A DNA stretch of 64,000 bases from an uncultured Eggerthella sp. (GTDB lineage Bacteria > Actinomycetota > Coriobacteriia > Coriobacteriales > Eggerthellaceae), in the NCBI GenBank assembly GCA_900542065.1, contig UQLU01000003.1, forward strand, positions 124,001 to 188,000. The letters are read 5' to 3'. Positions 20,312 through 28,496 of the stretch are shown piece after piece; position 1 is the first letter of the stretch; every line of letters starts with the position of its first letter. The notes beneath the pieces were generated by a model. The model was not told where the DNA came from, searched no databases, and saw only the letters and a list, made by a program, of their open reading frames with translations. Made by a program: the position numbers and the translations under genes.

Positions 20312-20998
20312 ATGGACATTAAGCTTCATTATCAGGAAAAGGGCGAAGGTTTCCCGCTTATTTTGCTTCATGGCAATGGTGAAGACTGCACGCGTTTTAG
20401 GCATCAGATCGAATACTTCTCAAAGGAATATCGCGTAATTGCTATCGATACGCGCGGTCATGGTGAGTCTCCTCGCGGCACAGCTCCATTTACGTTTGAT
20501 CAGTTCGCACAAGATTTGCTCGACTTTATGAACGAGCATGGCATTTTCCGCGCGAACATTTTGGGCTTTTCTGATGGCGGTATTACGGCGCTTCTGTTTG
20601 CGCTCAATAATCCTGAGCGCGTGAACAAGCTTATTTTGAATGGTGCAAACTTAAACATCGAAGGTGTTATCGAGCCTGTTCGCGAACGCATTATTGCTAA
20701 AGCGAAAGAATGCGAAGCAAGGAAGAACGAAAGCGAGCGCGATATGAAGCGCTACGAGCTGTGGAACCTCATGGCATCTCAGCCCGCTATCGATCCGAAG
20801 CGCCTTGCTGCACTGGAGGTACCAACGCTAGTTATCGTAGGTACTAACGACATGATTTCTGGCGATCATACAGAACTTATTTACAAGAGTCTGCCCAAGT
20901 CGGAATTGGTACTCATTCAGGGCGACCACTTCATCGCCTACGACAACCCCGTACCTTTCAATGCGGCGGTTGATAAGTTCTTGAAAGAATTTATGTAA
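20312..20998 (+). CDS. Alpha/beta-fold hydrolase
   Basis: A 228-residue serine hydrolase. Evidence: HGNGEDCTRF oxyanion loop, DTRGHGESPRG, nucleophile elbow GFSDGG, the acid within VGTNDMISG and the C-terminal His in QGDHFIAYDN. The substrate is unknown. AAGGAGGGG ends 2-3 nt before ATG 20312, a strong ribosome site. It is divergent from the flavodoxin-family gene and closed by its own terminator at 21010, so it is probably transcribed alone. Confidence 0.85.
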   Translation: MDIKLHYQEKGEGFPLILLHGNGEDCTRFRHQIEYFSKEYRVIAIDTRGHGESPRGTAPFTFDQFAQDLLDFMNEHGIFRANILGFSDGGITALLFALNNPERVNKLILNGANLNIEGVIEPVRERIIAKAKECEARKNESERDMKRYELWNLMASQPAIDPKRLAALEVPTLVIVGTNDMISGDHTELIYKSLPKSELVLIQGDHFIAYDNPVPFNAAVDKFLKEFM

Positions 20999-21009
20999 GA
21001 AGTTTTCTG

Positions 21010-21038
21010 GCGTCCGCTTTATGCGGGCGCTTTTTCTT
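21010..21038 (+). terminator. Terminator after the alpha/beta hydrolase
   Basis: Stem GCGTCCGC/GCGGGCGC with one wobble pair, loop TTTAT, then TTTTTCTT. Confidence 0.85.
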
Positions 21039-21236
21039 ATGGACGCGAGGGCTACGCGCGCTTTCACTACGTACGGCTTAGCGTGTGTTTGCGCAGCGTA
21101 CAACTTAGTGTGTACGTGCGCGCTTTCGCCGTGGATGAAAGCTATGCATGGGCAAGTGCGTTTCCATGAAATAAAGCTAATGGTTTATCCGCTAGCAACG
21201 GCGTATGATTTATGAGGGGAAAAGAAAGGGGATCAT

Positions 21237-22025
21237 ATGTCATACAAATACATTCTTACCGAAGAGCGCGACGGCACTTATATTGTTACGCTCAATAGGC
21301 CCGAGGCAAAAAATGCTATCAACAGCGCTATGTGGTTGGAGCTTTGTCAGGCGTTTGATCACTTGGAGCAAACTGATTCGTTGCGTGTGGGCATCATTAC
21401 TAATGTCGGTGATTGCTTCTGCGCAGGCAGCGACCTTAAAGAAATTGCCGCAGGTACTATGCATGCACCTGAAGGATATGAAAAAAGTGGATTCGCTGGC
21501 ATGTGCAAGCGTTATATTTCTAAGCCGATTATTGCTGCAGCAAATGGACGCGTGTTAGGTGGCGGCGTAGAAATTGTGGTTGCTTGTGATCTTGCTATCG
21601 CGGGCACCGATTCGGAATTTTCACTGCCAGAACCTCGTCGCGGTTTAACGGCAGCGGGCGGTGGTCTTTTGATGCGCATCATGCAGATGATGCCCGCAAA
21701 ACCTGCGATGGAGCTCATGCTTACCTGCGAGCCATTTTCTGCTAAGAAAGCAGAAGAGTGCTTCCTTATTAATAAAGCAGTAGAGCCAGGCACGGTTTTG
21801 GATGAGGCAATTAAGATGGCCGAACTTATCTGTAAGGGTGCGCCGCTTGCTATCGAATGCACCAAGCGTACGGCTTACGAAACCATGGGCGAAAACGTGG
21901 TTTATCCTTCCAAGGGTTGGGAAATTTTGGAAGAGATTGAAAAGATCACTCAAACAAGCGAAGACAAGATCGAAGGCGCTACGGCATTTGCCGAAAAGCG
22001 CGAACCTGTTTGGAAGGGCCGCTAA
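21237..22025 (+). CDS. Enoyl-CoA hydratase/isomerase (crotonase family, CaiD-like)
   Basis: Crotonase-fold enzyme acting on an enoyl-CoA or hydroxyacyl-CoA. The two oxyanion-hole segments are CAGSDLKEIA near residue 62 and RVLGGGVEI near 103, with the catalytic Glu region in LPEPRRGL near 130, a sequence reminiscent of crotonobetainyl-CoA hydratase. Length 262 is normal. AAAGGGGA ends 5 nt before the ATG. An acyl-CoA dehydrogenase follows in the same direction after 174 nt. With CaiB-like CoA-transferases further along, a CoA-ester pathway for a small unsaturated acid is plausible, but the substrate is not shown. Confidence 0.87.
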   Translation: MSYKYILTEERDGTYIVTLNRPEAKNAINSAMWLELCQAFDHLEQTDSLRVGIITNVGDCFCAGSDLKEIAAGTMHAPEGYEKSGFAGMCKRYISKPIIAAANGRVLGGGVEIVVACDLAIAGTDSEFSLPEPRRGLTAAGGGLLMRIMQMMPAKPAMELMLTCEPFSAKKAEECFLINKAVEPGTVLDEAIKMAELICKGAPLAIECTKRTAYETMGENVVYPSKGWEILEEIEKITQTSEDKIEGATAFAEKREPVWKGR

Positions 22026-22199
22026 GCTCGCGCGATTCTGAGCGCAAGGGTTACATATTGAAAAACTTGATGATAGGATACGGCGCGCAAGTGCCGTATC
22101 CTTCTTTTGTACAGGTTTTGTATAGAAATGCGCCGCACAAAAGCAGTGCGCAAAGAAAATGGTTACGAATAAAGCAGCGCTGCGCGCGAGGGGTTAATC

Positions 22200-23357
22200 G
22201 TGGAATTCGAACTATCAGACAACCAAAAAAATATCATTGCGACGTTTCGCGCATTCGGTGAAGAAGTCTTTACTGCAGATCATGTATTCCAGTGGCGTCG
22301 TGACCAAGGCTTGCCTGACGAGGTAGTGAAGGGCTTCGTTGATCGCTACTTTGCCCTAGACAAGGTGCAAAGCGATGGTCATCGTGGCCTGGATATTATG
22401 GGCCAGACGCTTATCTTGGAGGAGCTTTCCCGTTGTGCGGGTGCAGCGCTTCCGTTCCAAAACGACTTGTTCAACCTGCAGATCCTAAGCGGATTTGCGG
22501 ATGACGGCGTAGTCTCTGAGGTACTAGAAAACTATCGCAACACGGGTCGCCTGATGTTTTCGCTTGCGGTTTCTGAGCCTAACGCAGGCTCCGACACTAT
22601 GAGCATGAGCACATCGGTTGAAACACGCGGAGGCAAACTCGTTCTCAATGGACAGAAAACCTACGTAAATAACGGTGAGTATTCGCCTAACATTTTGGTG
22701 GCAGCAATCGATAAAGACAATCCGAGCGCCGACAAATACCCGCCGCTTTCGTTTTGGCTGATTCCTCATAACTTGCCTGGTATTCGTGCAATTCCTATCA
22801 ACAAGATTGGTCAGTCTATGGTGCCGTTCGCTTCGGTTTCTTTTGATGAAGTGGAACTCAAGCCCGAATATCGTCTTATTGGTCACAAAGGCGGTTTTCG
22901 TCATCTGTTTAGGTTGTTGGAATACGGTCGTGTGTTTACGTGTGCATCTTCGCTTGGTATGGCGCAAGCTGCAATGGAAGATGCAGTAGAAAACGCCCGT
23001 GGTCGTAAGGCGTTTGGTGTGCCAATTGGACAGTTCCAGCAGATCGAGCAGATGCTTACCGATATGGAAGTAAGCCTGCGAACCATGAGAGCGATGCTCT
23101 ATCATGCGGCGTGGTCTATTGAAACGAATCATCCCGAAAAGCGCTTGTCAGTTGCGCTGATGAAGCGCTATATTCCCAAAACTGCTACTCAGGTTGCAAG
23201 CGATGCTATGCAGATTTTGGGTGGTTTAGGATATACCGAAGGTGCGCGTGTAAGCACTATTTGGGAAGATTGTCGCGGAAATCAAATTGCAGAAGGCACA
23301 GACCAGATCATGGTGTATATCGCAGCGCCACTCATTATGGATAGCTACGCAGAGTAG
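22200..23357 (+). CDS. Acyl-CoA dehydrogenase
   Basis: FAD enzyme that oxidises acyl-CoA to 2-enoyl-CoA or, in reductive pathways, runs the opposite way with an electron donor. Family marks are VSEPNAGSDTMSM near 125, GQKTYVNNGEY near 150, RKAFGVPIGQFQ near 265 and the C-terminal GGLGYTEGARVSTIWEDCRGNQIAEGTDQIM blocks. The GTG start at 22200 has GAGGGG 7 nt upstream. Length 385 is normal. It follows the crotonase gene and precedes 534 nt of non-coding DNA rich in inverted repeats. No EtfAB genes are near. Confidence 0.9.
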   Translation: MEFELSDNQKNIIATFRAFGEEVFTADHVFQWRRDQGLPDEVVKGFVDRYFALDKVQSDGHRGLDIMGQTLILEELSRCAGAALPFQNDLFNLQILSGFADDGVVSEVLENYRNTGRLMFSLAVSEPNAGSDTMSMSTSVETRGGKLVLNGQKTYVNNGEYSPNILVAAIDKDNPSADKYPPLSFWLIPHNLPGIRAIPINKIGQSMVPFASVSFDEVELKPEYRLIGHKGGFRHLFRLLEYGRVFTCASSLGMAQAAMEDAVENARGRKAFGVPIGQFQQIEQMLTDMEVSLRTMRAMLYHAAWSIETNHPEKRLSVALMKRYIPKTATQVASDAMQILGGLGYTEGARVSTIWEDCRGNQIAEGTDQIMVYIAAPLIMDSYAE

Positions 23358-23427
23358 CTCGGCTATTTACGTAAGAGCAAGATGCCGAATAGTTAGTTAG
23401 CTACAGTTTTTCTAAGAATGCGCGTAG

Positions 23428-23604
23428 CCCCTGCAGATTTTGCAAGAAATGTATACCTTGATACAGGGACGAGCTCTTTAATATTCTGCGCAAAGTAACT
23501 AATTAAGCAATATTCGTAATTAGCCAACATAACTGCAAATCAAAGAACCATAACGACGCAAAACAGAGATTAAAAGTATACATTTCTCGCAAAATCTGCA
23601 GGGG
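23428..23604. repeat. Long inverted repeat 1 (29-base arms)
   Basis: Arms 23428-23456 and 23576-23604 match in inverse at 28 of 29 bases, ending in CCCCTGCAG/CTGCAGGGG. The 119 nt between them holds no gene. Lies in the 534 nt gap between the acyl-CoA dehydrogenase and the TetR gene. Confidence 0.85.
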
Positions 23605-23637
23605 TATGGCTAAAAAGCAAAAGTTTTACCTCAATTT

Positions 23638-23801
23638 AGGGGAGCACCCTGCAGAAAAATGCGCTTTGTGAGAGGTTTGGAGTAAAGCAAGCAGCTACAA
23701 ATGACATAATTTGCATGGATAGAGACATTTTTAGTCTGGTTTACCCATCAAACTAGACGGCTACCCTCTCACTTTCGGGGTTTTTCTGCAGGGTGCTCCC
23801 T
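23638..23801. repeat. Long inverted repeat 2 (about 37-base arms)
   Basis: Arms 23638-23675 and 23765-23801. The outer 20 bases (TTTTTCTGCAGGGTGCTCCC on the right arm) and the inner CCTCTCAC pair perfectly, with mismatches between. It shares the CCCTGCAG core with inverted repeat 1, 33 nt away. Confidence 0.85.
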
Positions 23802-23891
23802 GAAATCGCAAAAAACTTCTGAAACAAGTGTACTTTGTGTTTTTGGAGCCGTTGGTTATGAACTGCGACTAGATAGACCGCGATCAGCTAG

Positions 23892-24545
23892 CTACAAATT
23901 GCGACGCAGTTGCGCTTCTTTGATTTCACTTTCCATGGAGCTGTGAATAATGTTGGCAAAAGGACCTGCATTACTAATTAAATGCTTCGTGCCAGGCTGT
24001 TCGCATTTGCGTGTGAAGTAAGACAGAAATGCGCACGTATAGAATTCACTTAAAAAGTCGATGTTTTCTTCAGGCAGATAGCGATTCGCCAAAATGATGG
24101 TTATGTCGTTGCGCAGCGCGGGTAAATACAACTCGTATAGATAATTGCGCAGCGCAGCAGGACCTGTTTCGGCGAACGCTTGCATATAGAAGTTGCGTTC
24201 GCGCTCTAAAACGATGGCAAAAGTATCGAAAAACTTCGAGTGATCCAAGGAACGCACACCTGATTTTTGCGTGATATAGAAGGGAAGCTCGGGGTAGGTG
24301 CCTTCGCCTTCCTTTTCGTATACCAAAATATTTTCAGGAAAGCGACGCTGCAATTCAGTGCCTAAGTCGTAGCGAAATTTCCAAATGATCAGTGCGTTTT
24401 TGTCTTCGAAATGGTAATAGAACGTCTTGCGGTTTTTACCTGTGCGTTCAACGATATCGCTAATGGAAACCTTTTTTAAAGGTTGCTCTTTACACAGATC
24501 TACCAAGGCCTGGGATATCAGCAGTTTTGTATCAAACGTACCCAC
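23892..24545 (-). CDS. TetR/AcrR-family transcriptional regulator
   Basis: DNA-binding repressor type. The N-terminal helix-turn-helix reads ALVDLCKEQPLKKVSISDI then RTGKNRKTFYYHFEDKNAL, the standard TetR signature. The remaining 150 residues would form the ligand pocket and have no recognisable ligand motif. I set the start at GTG 24545, where AAAGGA precedes it at about 8 nt; upstream in-frame codons back to 24635 lack a ribosome site and would give a non-conserved tail. It is divergent from the large oxidoreductase gene at 24924, and two palindromes lie in the shared region, so it probably controls that gene and itself. Confidence 0.88.
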   Translation of the reverse strand: MGTFDTKLLISQALVDLCKEQPLKKVSISDIVERTGKNRKTFYYHFEDKNALIIWKFRYDLGTELQRRFPENILVYEKEGEGTYPELPFYITQKSGVRSLDHSKFFDTFAIVLERERNFYMQAFAETGPAALRNYLYELYLPALRNDITIILANRYLPEENIDFLSEFYTCAFLSYFTRKCEQPGTKHLISNAGPFANIIHSSMESEIKEAQLRRNL

Positions 24546-24806
24546 TGTGTGTTCCTTTCGCCTTAGTTTTACCTTGCGCGCAACGCGCAATCCTTCCTCG
24601 TGTGCAACGCATACTCCTGGCATGTCGCAACGCACACGCCTATCGTTCGAATGCGTGTCTCTATTTTATCGTGCAATCAACAAAGTTTGGTCAAAACTAT
24701 AAAAATGTGTATCAAATCGTCACTAATTGGCGCCATATGTGTCTCTGCCTATTGCTTTTTCGGGGAATCGGTAGAACAAACAATGGATATTGACTGAAAT
24801 TATATT

Positions 24807-24833
24807 GCATTCTGTTTTACAATAACGTAATGC
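24807..24833. promoter_or_regulatory. Candidate TetR operator
   Basis: Imperfect 27-base palindrome with symmetric half-sites GCATTnnGTTnT and AnAACnnAATGC, 91 nt before the oxidoreductase start and in the divergent region with the TetR gene. Confidence 0.5.
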
Positions 24834-24850
24834 GAAGGAGTGCTTACGAT

Positions 24851-24866
24851 TGGTCAGTACTGATCA
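24851..24866. promoter_or_regulatory. Palindrome in the TetR/oxidoreductase divergent region
   Basis: TGGTCAGTACTGATCA is self-complementary at 14 of 16 bases. It lies 58 nt before the oxidoreductase start. The rest of the 378 nt gap shows no gene; TTGACT at 24790-24795 could belong to a promoter. Confidence 0.4.
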
Positions 24867-24923
24867 GCTCTCAAGATATGCTGGAATGAAATTTCACTTT
24901 TGTCTTACGAAAGGGGCCGCGAA

Positions 24924-27038
24924 GTGAAGTACGAATTGTTAAACAAGCCGTTTAAAATCGGCAACGTCGAGCTGCGTAATCGTTTCGTTATGCTGCCGAT
25001 GACCATCGAGAAGACCGACAACTATCATGTTGGCGACGACTTGGTGGACTTTTACGAGCAGCGCGCAAAGGGCGGTGCAGCTCTGATCGAGCTTGGCTCT
25101 TGCTACGTTTGCGACGTATTCGATACCGAGCCTAAGTATCACACCACCACTGGTGCTGTAGGTGTTTGGGACGACTGCTTCATCCCAGGTCTTACTCGTA
25201 CCGCAGAAGTTTGCCACAAGCATGGCGCTAAGTTAGCTGCTCAGCTTCAGCTCTGCTATGAATGGCGCGCAACTGGTGAAGACGAACTTCACTCTTACGC
25301 TCCTTCTAAGGACGTTGTTTCTGGCCCCTTCGTTGGCATGCCTGAAAAGGAATTCACCAAGGAAGAAATTGCTATCGTAGTTAAGCAGTACGGCGAAGCT
25401 GCTCTTCGCTGCAAGAAGGCTGGCATCGACATCATCGAGATTCATGCTGGTATTGGCTACATGGTAATGCGCTTCATTTCTAAGTACTCCAACCATCGTA
25501 CCGACGAATATGGTGGATCTACTGAAAACCGCTGCCGTCTGCTCACCGAAATCATCGATGAGATCCACAAGACCTGCGGCGACGACATGCCTATTCTCAT
25601 TCGTTATTCTGCAGACGACCTTATGCCTGGTGGTCAGCGCGTTGAAGACCTCAAAGAGGTTATCGAATGCGTTGAAAAGCACGGCGTAGATGCTTGGTCT
25701 ATCCAGGCTGGCTTCCATGAGGCTCCTCGCCCTGTTGCTAACCAGCTCGTTCCTGAAGGCGAATTCATTTATCTTTCCAAGGAAGCTAAGAAGTACACCA
25801 CCTTGCCTTGCTTCCCTGGCACCCGTATTAATCACTTGGATGTTTGCGAAAAGATCCTCGCAGACGGTTCCGGCGACGCAGCTGGTATGGCTCGTCACTG
25901 GATTGCAGAGCCTGAAATCGGCATCAAGGTTGCTGAAGGCCGCTCCGAAGAAGTTCGTCCTTGCATCGTTTGCTCTCGCTGCCTCGACAACATCTTCATT
26001 GGTAAGCCTTGCAAGTGCTCTGTTAACCCTAACGTTTACTTCTCACAGTACGGCTTGCCTGAAGACCATCAGGTAACTGGTGAAGAAGCTCAGAAGAAGA
26101 TCCTCATCGTTGGTGCTGGTCCTGCTGGTTTGGAAGCTGCACGTAACCTGAAGATGCGCGGCTTCAAGAACGTTACCGTTGTTGACCAGAAGAAGAAGCC
26201 TTGCGGTTTGCTGAACCTCGCTCAGGTATTGAACGAGGAACTTCCTCCAATGGTTGATTGGTACAACAACGAAATCAAGCGTCTTGGCATTGATGTTCGT
26301 TGCAACACCAAGGTTGACGTTAACTACCTGAAGGACTTCGGCGCTGACGAAGTAATTTTGGCTGTTGGTCCTGAGACCACTTCTCCAGATGTTCCTGGTA
26401 AGGATCGCAAGAACGTTATCGATTCTCACGCTTTGAAGGAACTCGTTGAAGGTAAGGGCACCCCAGGCAAGGGCTTCATGTGGGGTCTTTCCTGCTTCGG
26501 TATGGGCATCCTTGGTGCTCCTCTGGGACTTATGCAGTGGGGTCTTGGTACTCATTTGCTGGTTAAGAAGCGCATGGCTGTTATCGGCGGCGGCTTCGCT
26601 GGTATCGAAGTAGCTTCCTCCATGAACGAAGGCCGTGAGGTTACCGTTATCGAGTCTGCTAAGAAGGCTGGTGCTGAAATCGGCATCATCGACAAGAACC
26701 CAGAGCTTCGCAAGTTGAAGAAGGAAGGCGTAAAGATTCTTACCTTGACCAAGGTTAAGGCTTACACCGACGAAGGCGTTCTCTGCGAAGATGCTGAAGG
26801 TAAGGAATTCACCGTTCCTGCTGACACCATCATCACTGGCACTACCATGATCGACAACACCGAGCTTTATGACGAGGCTAAGGGTGTTCTTGGTGAAGAG
26901 CATCTCCACCTTATTGGTAACGCTTCTCCTCACACCGATTGGGAAGGCGTTGCTGCAAACGATCCTTATGGTACGCCTGAGTTCAAGCGTCTCCTCGAGG
27001 CAATCCGCGACGGCTACCTGGTAGCTATGCAGATGTAA
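24924..27038 (+). CDS. FMN/FAD/4Fe-4S NADH:flavin oxidoreductase (2-enoate reductase / BaiCD-like)
   Basis: Large old-yellow-enzyme-type reductase that would pass hydride from NAD(P)H through FAD and a 4Fe-4S cluster to FMN, reducing an activated carbon-carbon double bond. Residues 1-340 form the FMN TIM barrel, with EIHAGIGYMVMRFISKYSNHRTDEYGG near 172. The cluster motif CIVCSRC followed by a fourth Cys lies near 347-365. ILIVGAGPAG near 393 and AVIGGGFAG near 552 are the two dinucleotide-binding loops. Between them an unusual hydrophobic Gly/Met/Leu stretch occupies about residues 517-545. GTG 24924 is chosen because GAAAGGGG lies 7 nt upstream; this gives 704 residues. Codon use is strongly biased (GCT, AAG, GGT), suggesting high expression. 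The substrate is not evident. Confidence 0.9.
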   Translation: MKYELLNKPFKIGNVELRNRFVMLPMTIEKTDNYHVGDDLVDFYEQRAKGGAALIELGSCYVCDVFDTEPKYHTTTGAVGVWDDCFIPGLTRTAEVCHKHGAKLAAQLQLCYEWRATGEDELHSYAPSKDVVSGPFVGMPEKEFTKEEIAIVVKQYGEAALRCKKAGIDIIEIHAGIGYMVMRFISKYSNHRTDEYGGSTENRCRLLTEIIDEIHKTCGDDMPILIRYSADDLMPGGQRVEDLKEVIECVEKHGVDAWSIQAGFHEAPRPVANQLVPEGEFIYLSKEAKKYTTLPCFPGTRINHLDVCEKILADGSGDAAGMARHWIAEPEIGIKVAEGRSEEVRPCIVCSRCLDNIFIGKPCKCSVNPNVYFSQYGLPEDHQVTGEEAQKKILIVGAGPAGLEAARNLKMRGFKNVTVVDQKKKPCGLLNLAQVLNEELPPMVDWYNNEIKRLGIDVRCNTKVDVNYLKDFGADEVILAVGPETTSPDVPGKDRKNVIDSHALKELVEGKGTPGKGFMWGLSCFGMGILGAPLGLMQWGLGTHLLVKKRMAVIGGGFAGIEVASSMNEGREVTVIESAKKAGAEIGIIDKNPELRKLKKEGVKILTLTKVKAYTDEGVLCEDAEGKEFTVPADTIITGTTMIDNTELYDEAKGVLGEEHLHLIGNASPHTDWEGVAANDPYGTPEFKRLLEAIRDGYLVAMQM

Positions 27039-27118
27039 TACAGCTGATACGTTTAGAATGCGTTTAGCGCAATAAGCTGTAATCTACGTACGGTGAGCTA
27101 GACATAAGCTTTATATTA

Positions 27119-27150
27119 AGAGGGCCCGCTTTATGCGGGTCCTCTTTTTG
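27119..27150 (+). terminator. Terminator after the NADH:flavin oxidoreductase
   Basis: Stem AGAGGGCCCGC/GCGGGTCCTCT with one wobble, loop TTTAT, then TTTTT. Confidence 0.88.
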
Positions 27151-27164
27151 TGCTATACTTCCAG

Positions 27165-27244
27165 GTGAAAGGCGTCCCGCTTACTCGGGCAGCGTTTCTT
27201 CGTTAAGGCCCCGCTAGTGGTTCAATACAAGGCGGGGCTTTTTA
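27165..27244 (+). ncRNA. Candidate antisense RNA to the small toxin-like mRNA
   Basis: TATACT at 27154-27159 could be a -10 box, and a terminator hairpin at 27208-27244 closes the unit about 80 nt later. No frame is conserved in it. It is convergent with the 28-residue peptide gene and would be complementary to that mRNA's 3' region. The ends are inferred, not measured. Confidence 0.4.
27208..27244 (+). terminator. Terminator of the candidate antisense RNA
   Basis: Seven-base G/C stem GCCCCGC (27208-27214)/GCGGGGC (27232-27238) followed by TTTTT. Confidence 0.8.
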
Positions 27245-27265
27245 CTGATAAAACGCAGTTCGCAT

Positions 27266-27352
27266 TTACTCCTTCCTTATCAGGTAAAGCCCGATAATTC
27301 CTATGACTACCAAGAGTATTTCGCAAGTTGCGATAACCGTTTGAGTGTCCAT
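27266..27352 (-). CDS. 28-residue hydrophobic peptide, type I toxin-like
   Basis: The minus-strand ATG at 27352 is preceded by TTGGAG at 7 nt, a real ribosome site, and reads 28 codons to TAA. The peptide starts MDTQTVIATCEI, has one strongly hydrophobic membrane-spanning stretch (LLVVIGIIGLYLI) and ends in charged RKE. This size and shape match small membrane toxins of type I toxin-antitoxin systems (TxpA/BsrG/holin-like groups), although I cannot assign it to a named family. A convergent small transcription unit with its own terminator lies directly downstream, as in 3'-overlapping antisense antitoxins. Function is inferred from architecture only. Confidence 0.55.
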   Translation of the reverse strand: MDTQTVIATCEILLVVIGIIGLYLIRKE

Positions 27353-27467
27353 AAGGTAACTCCAATCTTTTTGAAGCTACCCGAGTAAAGCGAAACGCCT
27401 GATGATTAGTATAATTGACTTTCTTTCAAAATACGAACAAATGTTCTTATCTCTATACAGTTGGTAA

Positions 27468-28406
27468 TTAATGATTGCCAATTAAGCTTTCAATGGGCGT
27501 GATTTGCGATACGCTAGCGAATCGTTTTTCAATATACTCTACAAAGTTAGCGACAGATTCGCTATTTAGCGATGAATAGCGATAGGCTAATCCAAGTAGA
27601 TGAAATGGTTGTTCAAGTTCTTCAATTGGAATGTATCTAATTCTTGATCTCAGGCTCACTTCTACAGTGTCCAGCAAGAGCGCAACGCATTGCGGATTAG
27701 CAGCAATGTAGGGAGCTGCGCCAACTTCATTATTGAAAGCTTCCTGAAAATGTAATTGGAGGCTATCTGTTAGCGTCTTAACGGAGAAGTATAAATATGA
27801 TGGCTGGCGATAGGAAATTAACGGATAGTCAGAAATATCCTGTATAGAGACTTTCTTATTCTTTGCTAGAGGGTGGCTAGGATTAACTGCTACAACAAGA
27901 TATTGCGGCAAAATGGGAATCCAGCCATATCCTGATGCGGACAGACACCCGCAAAATGCCAGATCGGCTTGTCCGCCCTGAAGAAGATCTGAACAAATAA
28001 AGGTGGTGCTAGCTTCAAGAATGTCAAAGGTCGCGGGCGTTCTTTTGAGCTCGCTATGTGCTTCTTCAGCGTAGTCGATCAAAAGTGCAGGCAAAAAAGT
28101 TTGCTGGACCGATGCTACAGTTGCAATATGAATATTCGGATTATCAAGTCGAGGGGTAGGCGATAGACTGGAAGCTTGTTCTATTTCTCCTAGTGCTTTG
28201 ATGATGTGTGGAATGAATCGCATGCCGTATGGAGTGAGCACAGCCTTCCGACCTGTTCTTTCAAACAGGTCGGAGCCTAATTCGCGTTCAAGCCCTTTTA
28301 TAGAATTAGATAGTGCAGGCTGAGTAATATGCAATTGTTCTGCTGCTCTGCCAAAGTGTCCAACCTCTGCCAGAACAGTAAAATACTTTAATTGTTGTAA
28401 ATTCAT
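27468..28406 (-). CDS. LysR-family transcriptional regulator (first)
   Basis: 312-residue LysR regulator. The N-terminal winged helix is clear: MNLQQLKYFTVLAEVGHFGRAAEQLHITQPALSNSIKGLERELG. The effector domain from about residue 95 to 300 has the usual periplasmic-binding fold but no ligand can be read. AGGAAAG lies about 11 nt before the ATG. It is the last gene of a minus-strand series, 90 nt after the amidohydrolase gene, so it may be co-transcribed with it or have its own promoter. Confidence 0.92.
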   Translation of the reverse strand: MNLQQLKYFTVLAEVGHFGRAAEQLHITQPALSNSIKGLERELGSDLFERTGRKAVLTPYGMRFIPHIIKALGEIEQASSLSPTPRLDNPNIHIATVASVQQTFLPALLIDYAEEAHSELKRTPATFDILEASTTFICSDLLQGGQADLAFCGCLSASGYGWIPILPQYLVVAVNPSHPLAKNKKVSIQDISDYPLISYRQPSYLYFSVKTLTDSLQLHFQEAFNNEVGAAPYIAANPQCVALLLDTVEVSLRSRIRYIPIEELEQPFHLLGLAYRYSSLNSESVANFVEYIEKRFASVSQITPIESLIGNH

Positions 28407-28496
28407 TTGTTTGCTTGCTTTCCTGCATAGGGGGATGTGCGGGTTGCGCGTGGTACTCTTGTATGTCTATTGCGCCATTAGAAACAATTCTTTCTT

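Larger units (their letters stand above)
27170..27400. repeat. Inverted repeat enclosing the small-peptide locus
   Basis: 27170-27193 (AGGCGT..CGCTTACTCGGG.AGC) and the inverse of 27376-27400 match except for a few C/T changes and one inserted T. Each copy lies just after a TATACT box reading inward, so both convergent transcripts would begin with nearly the same sequence. Confidence 0.7.

Noticed and set aside
26043..26933. 296-codon minus-strand frame opposite the large oxidoreductase
   Set aside because: Shadow of a strongly codon-biased gene; no start signal and no domain.
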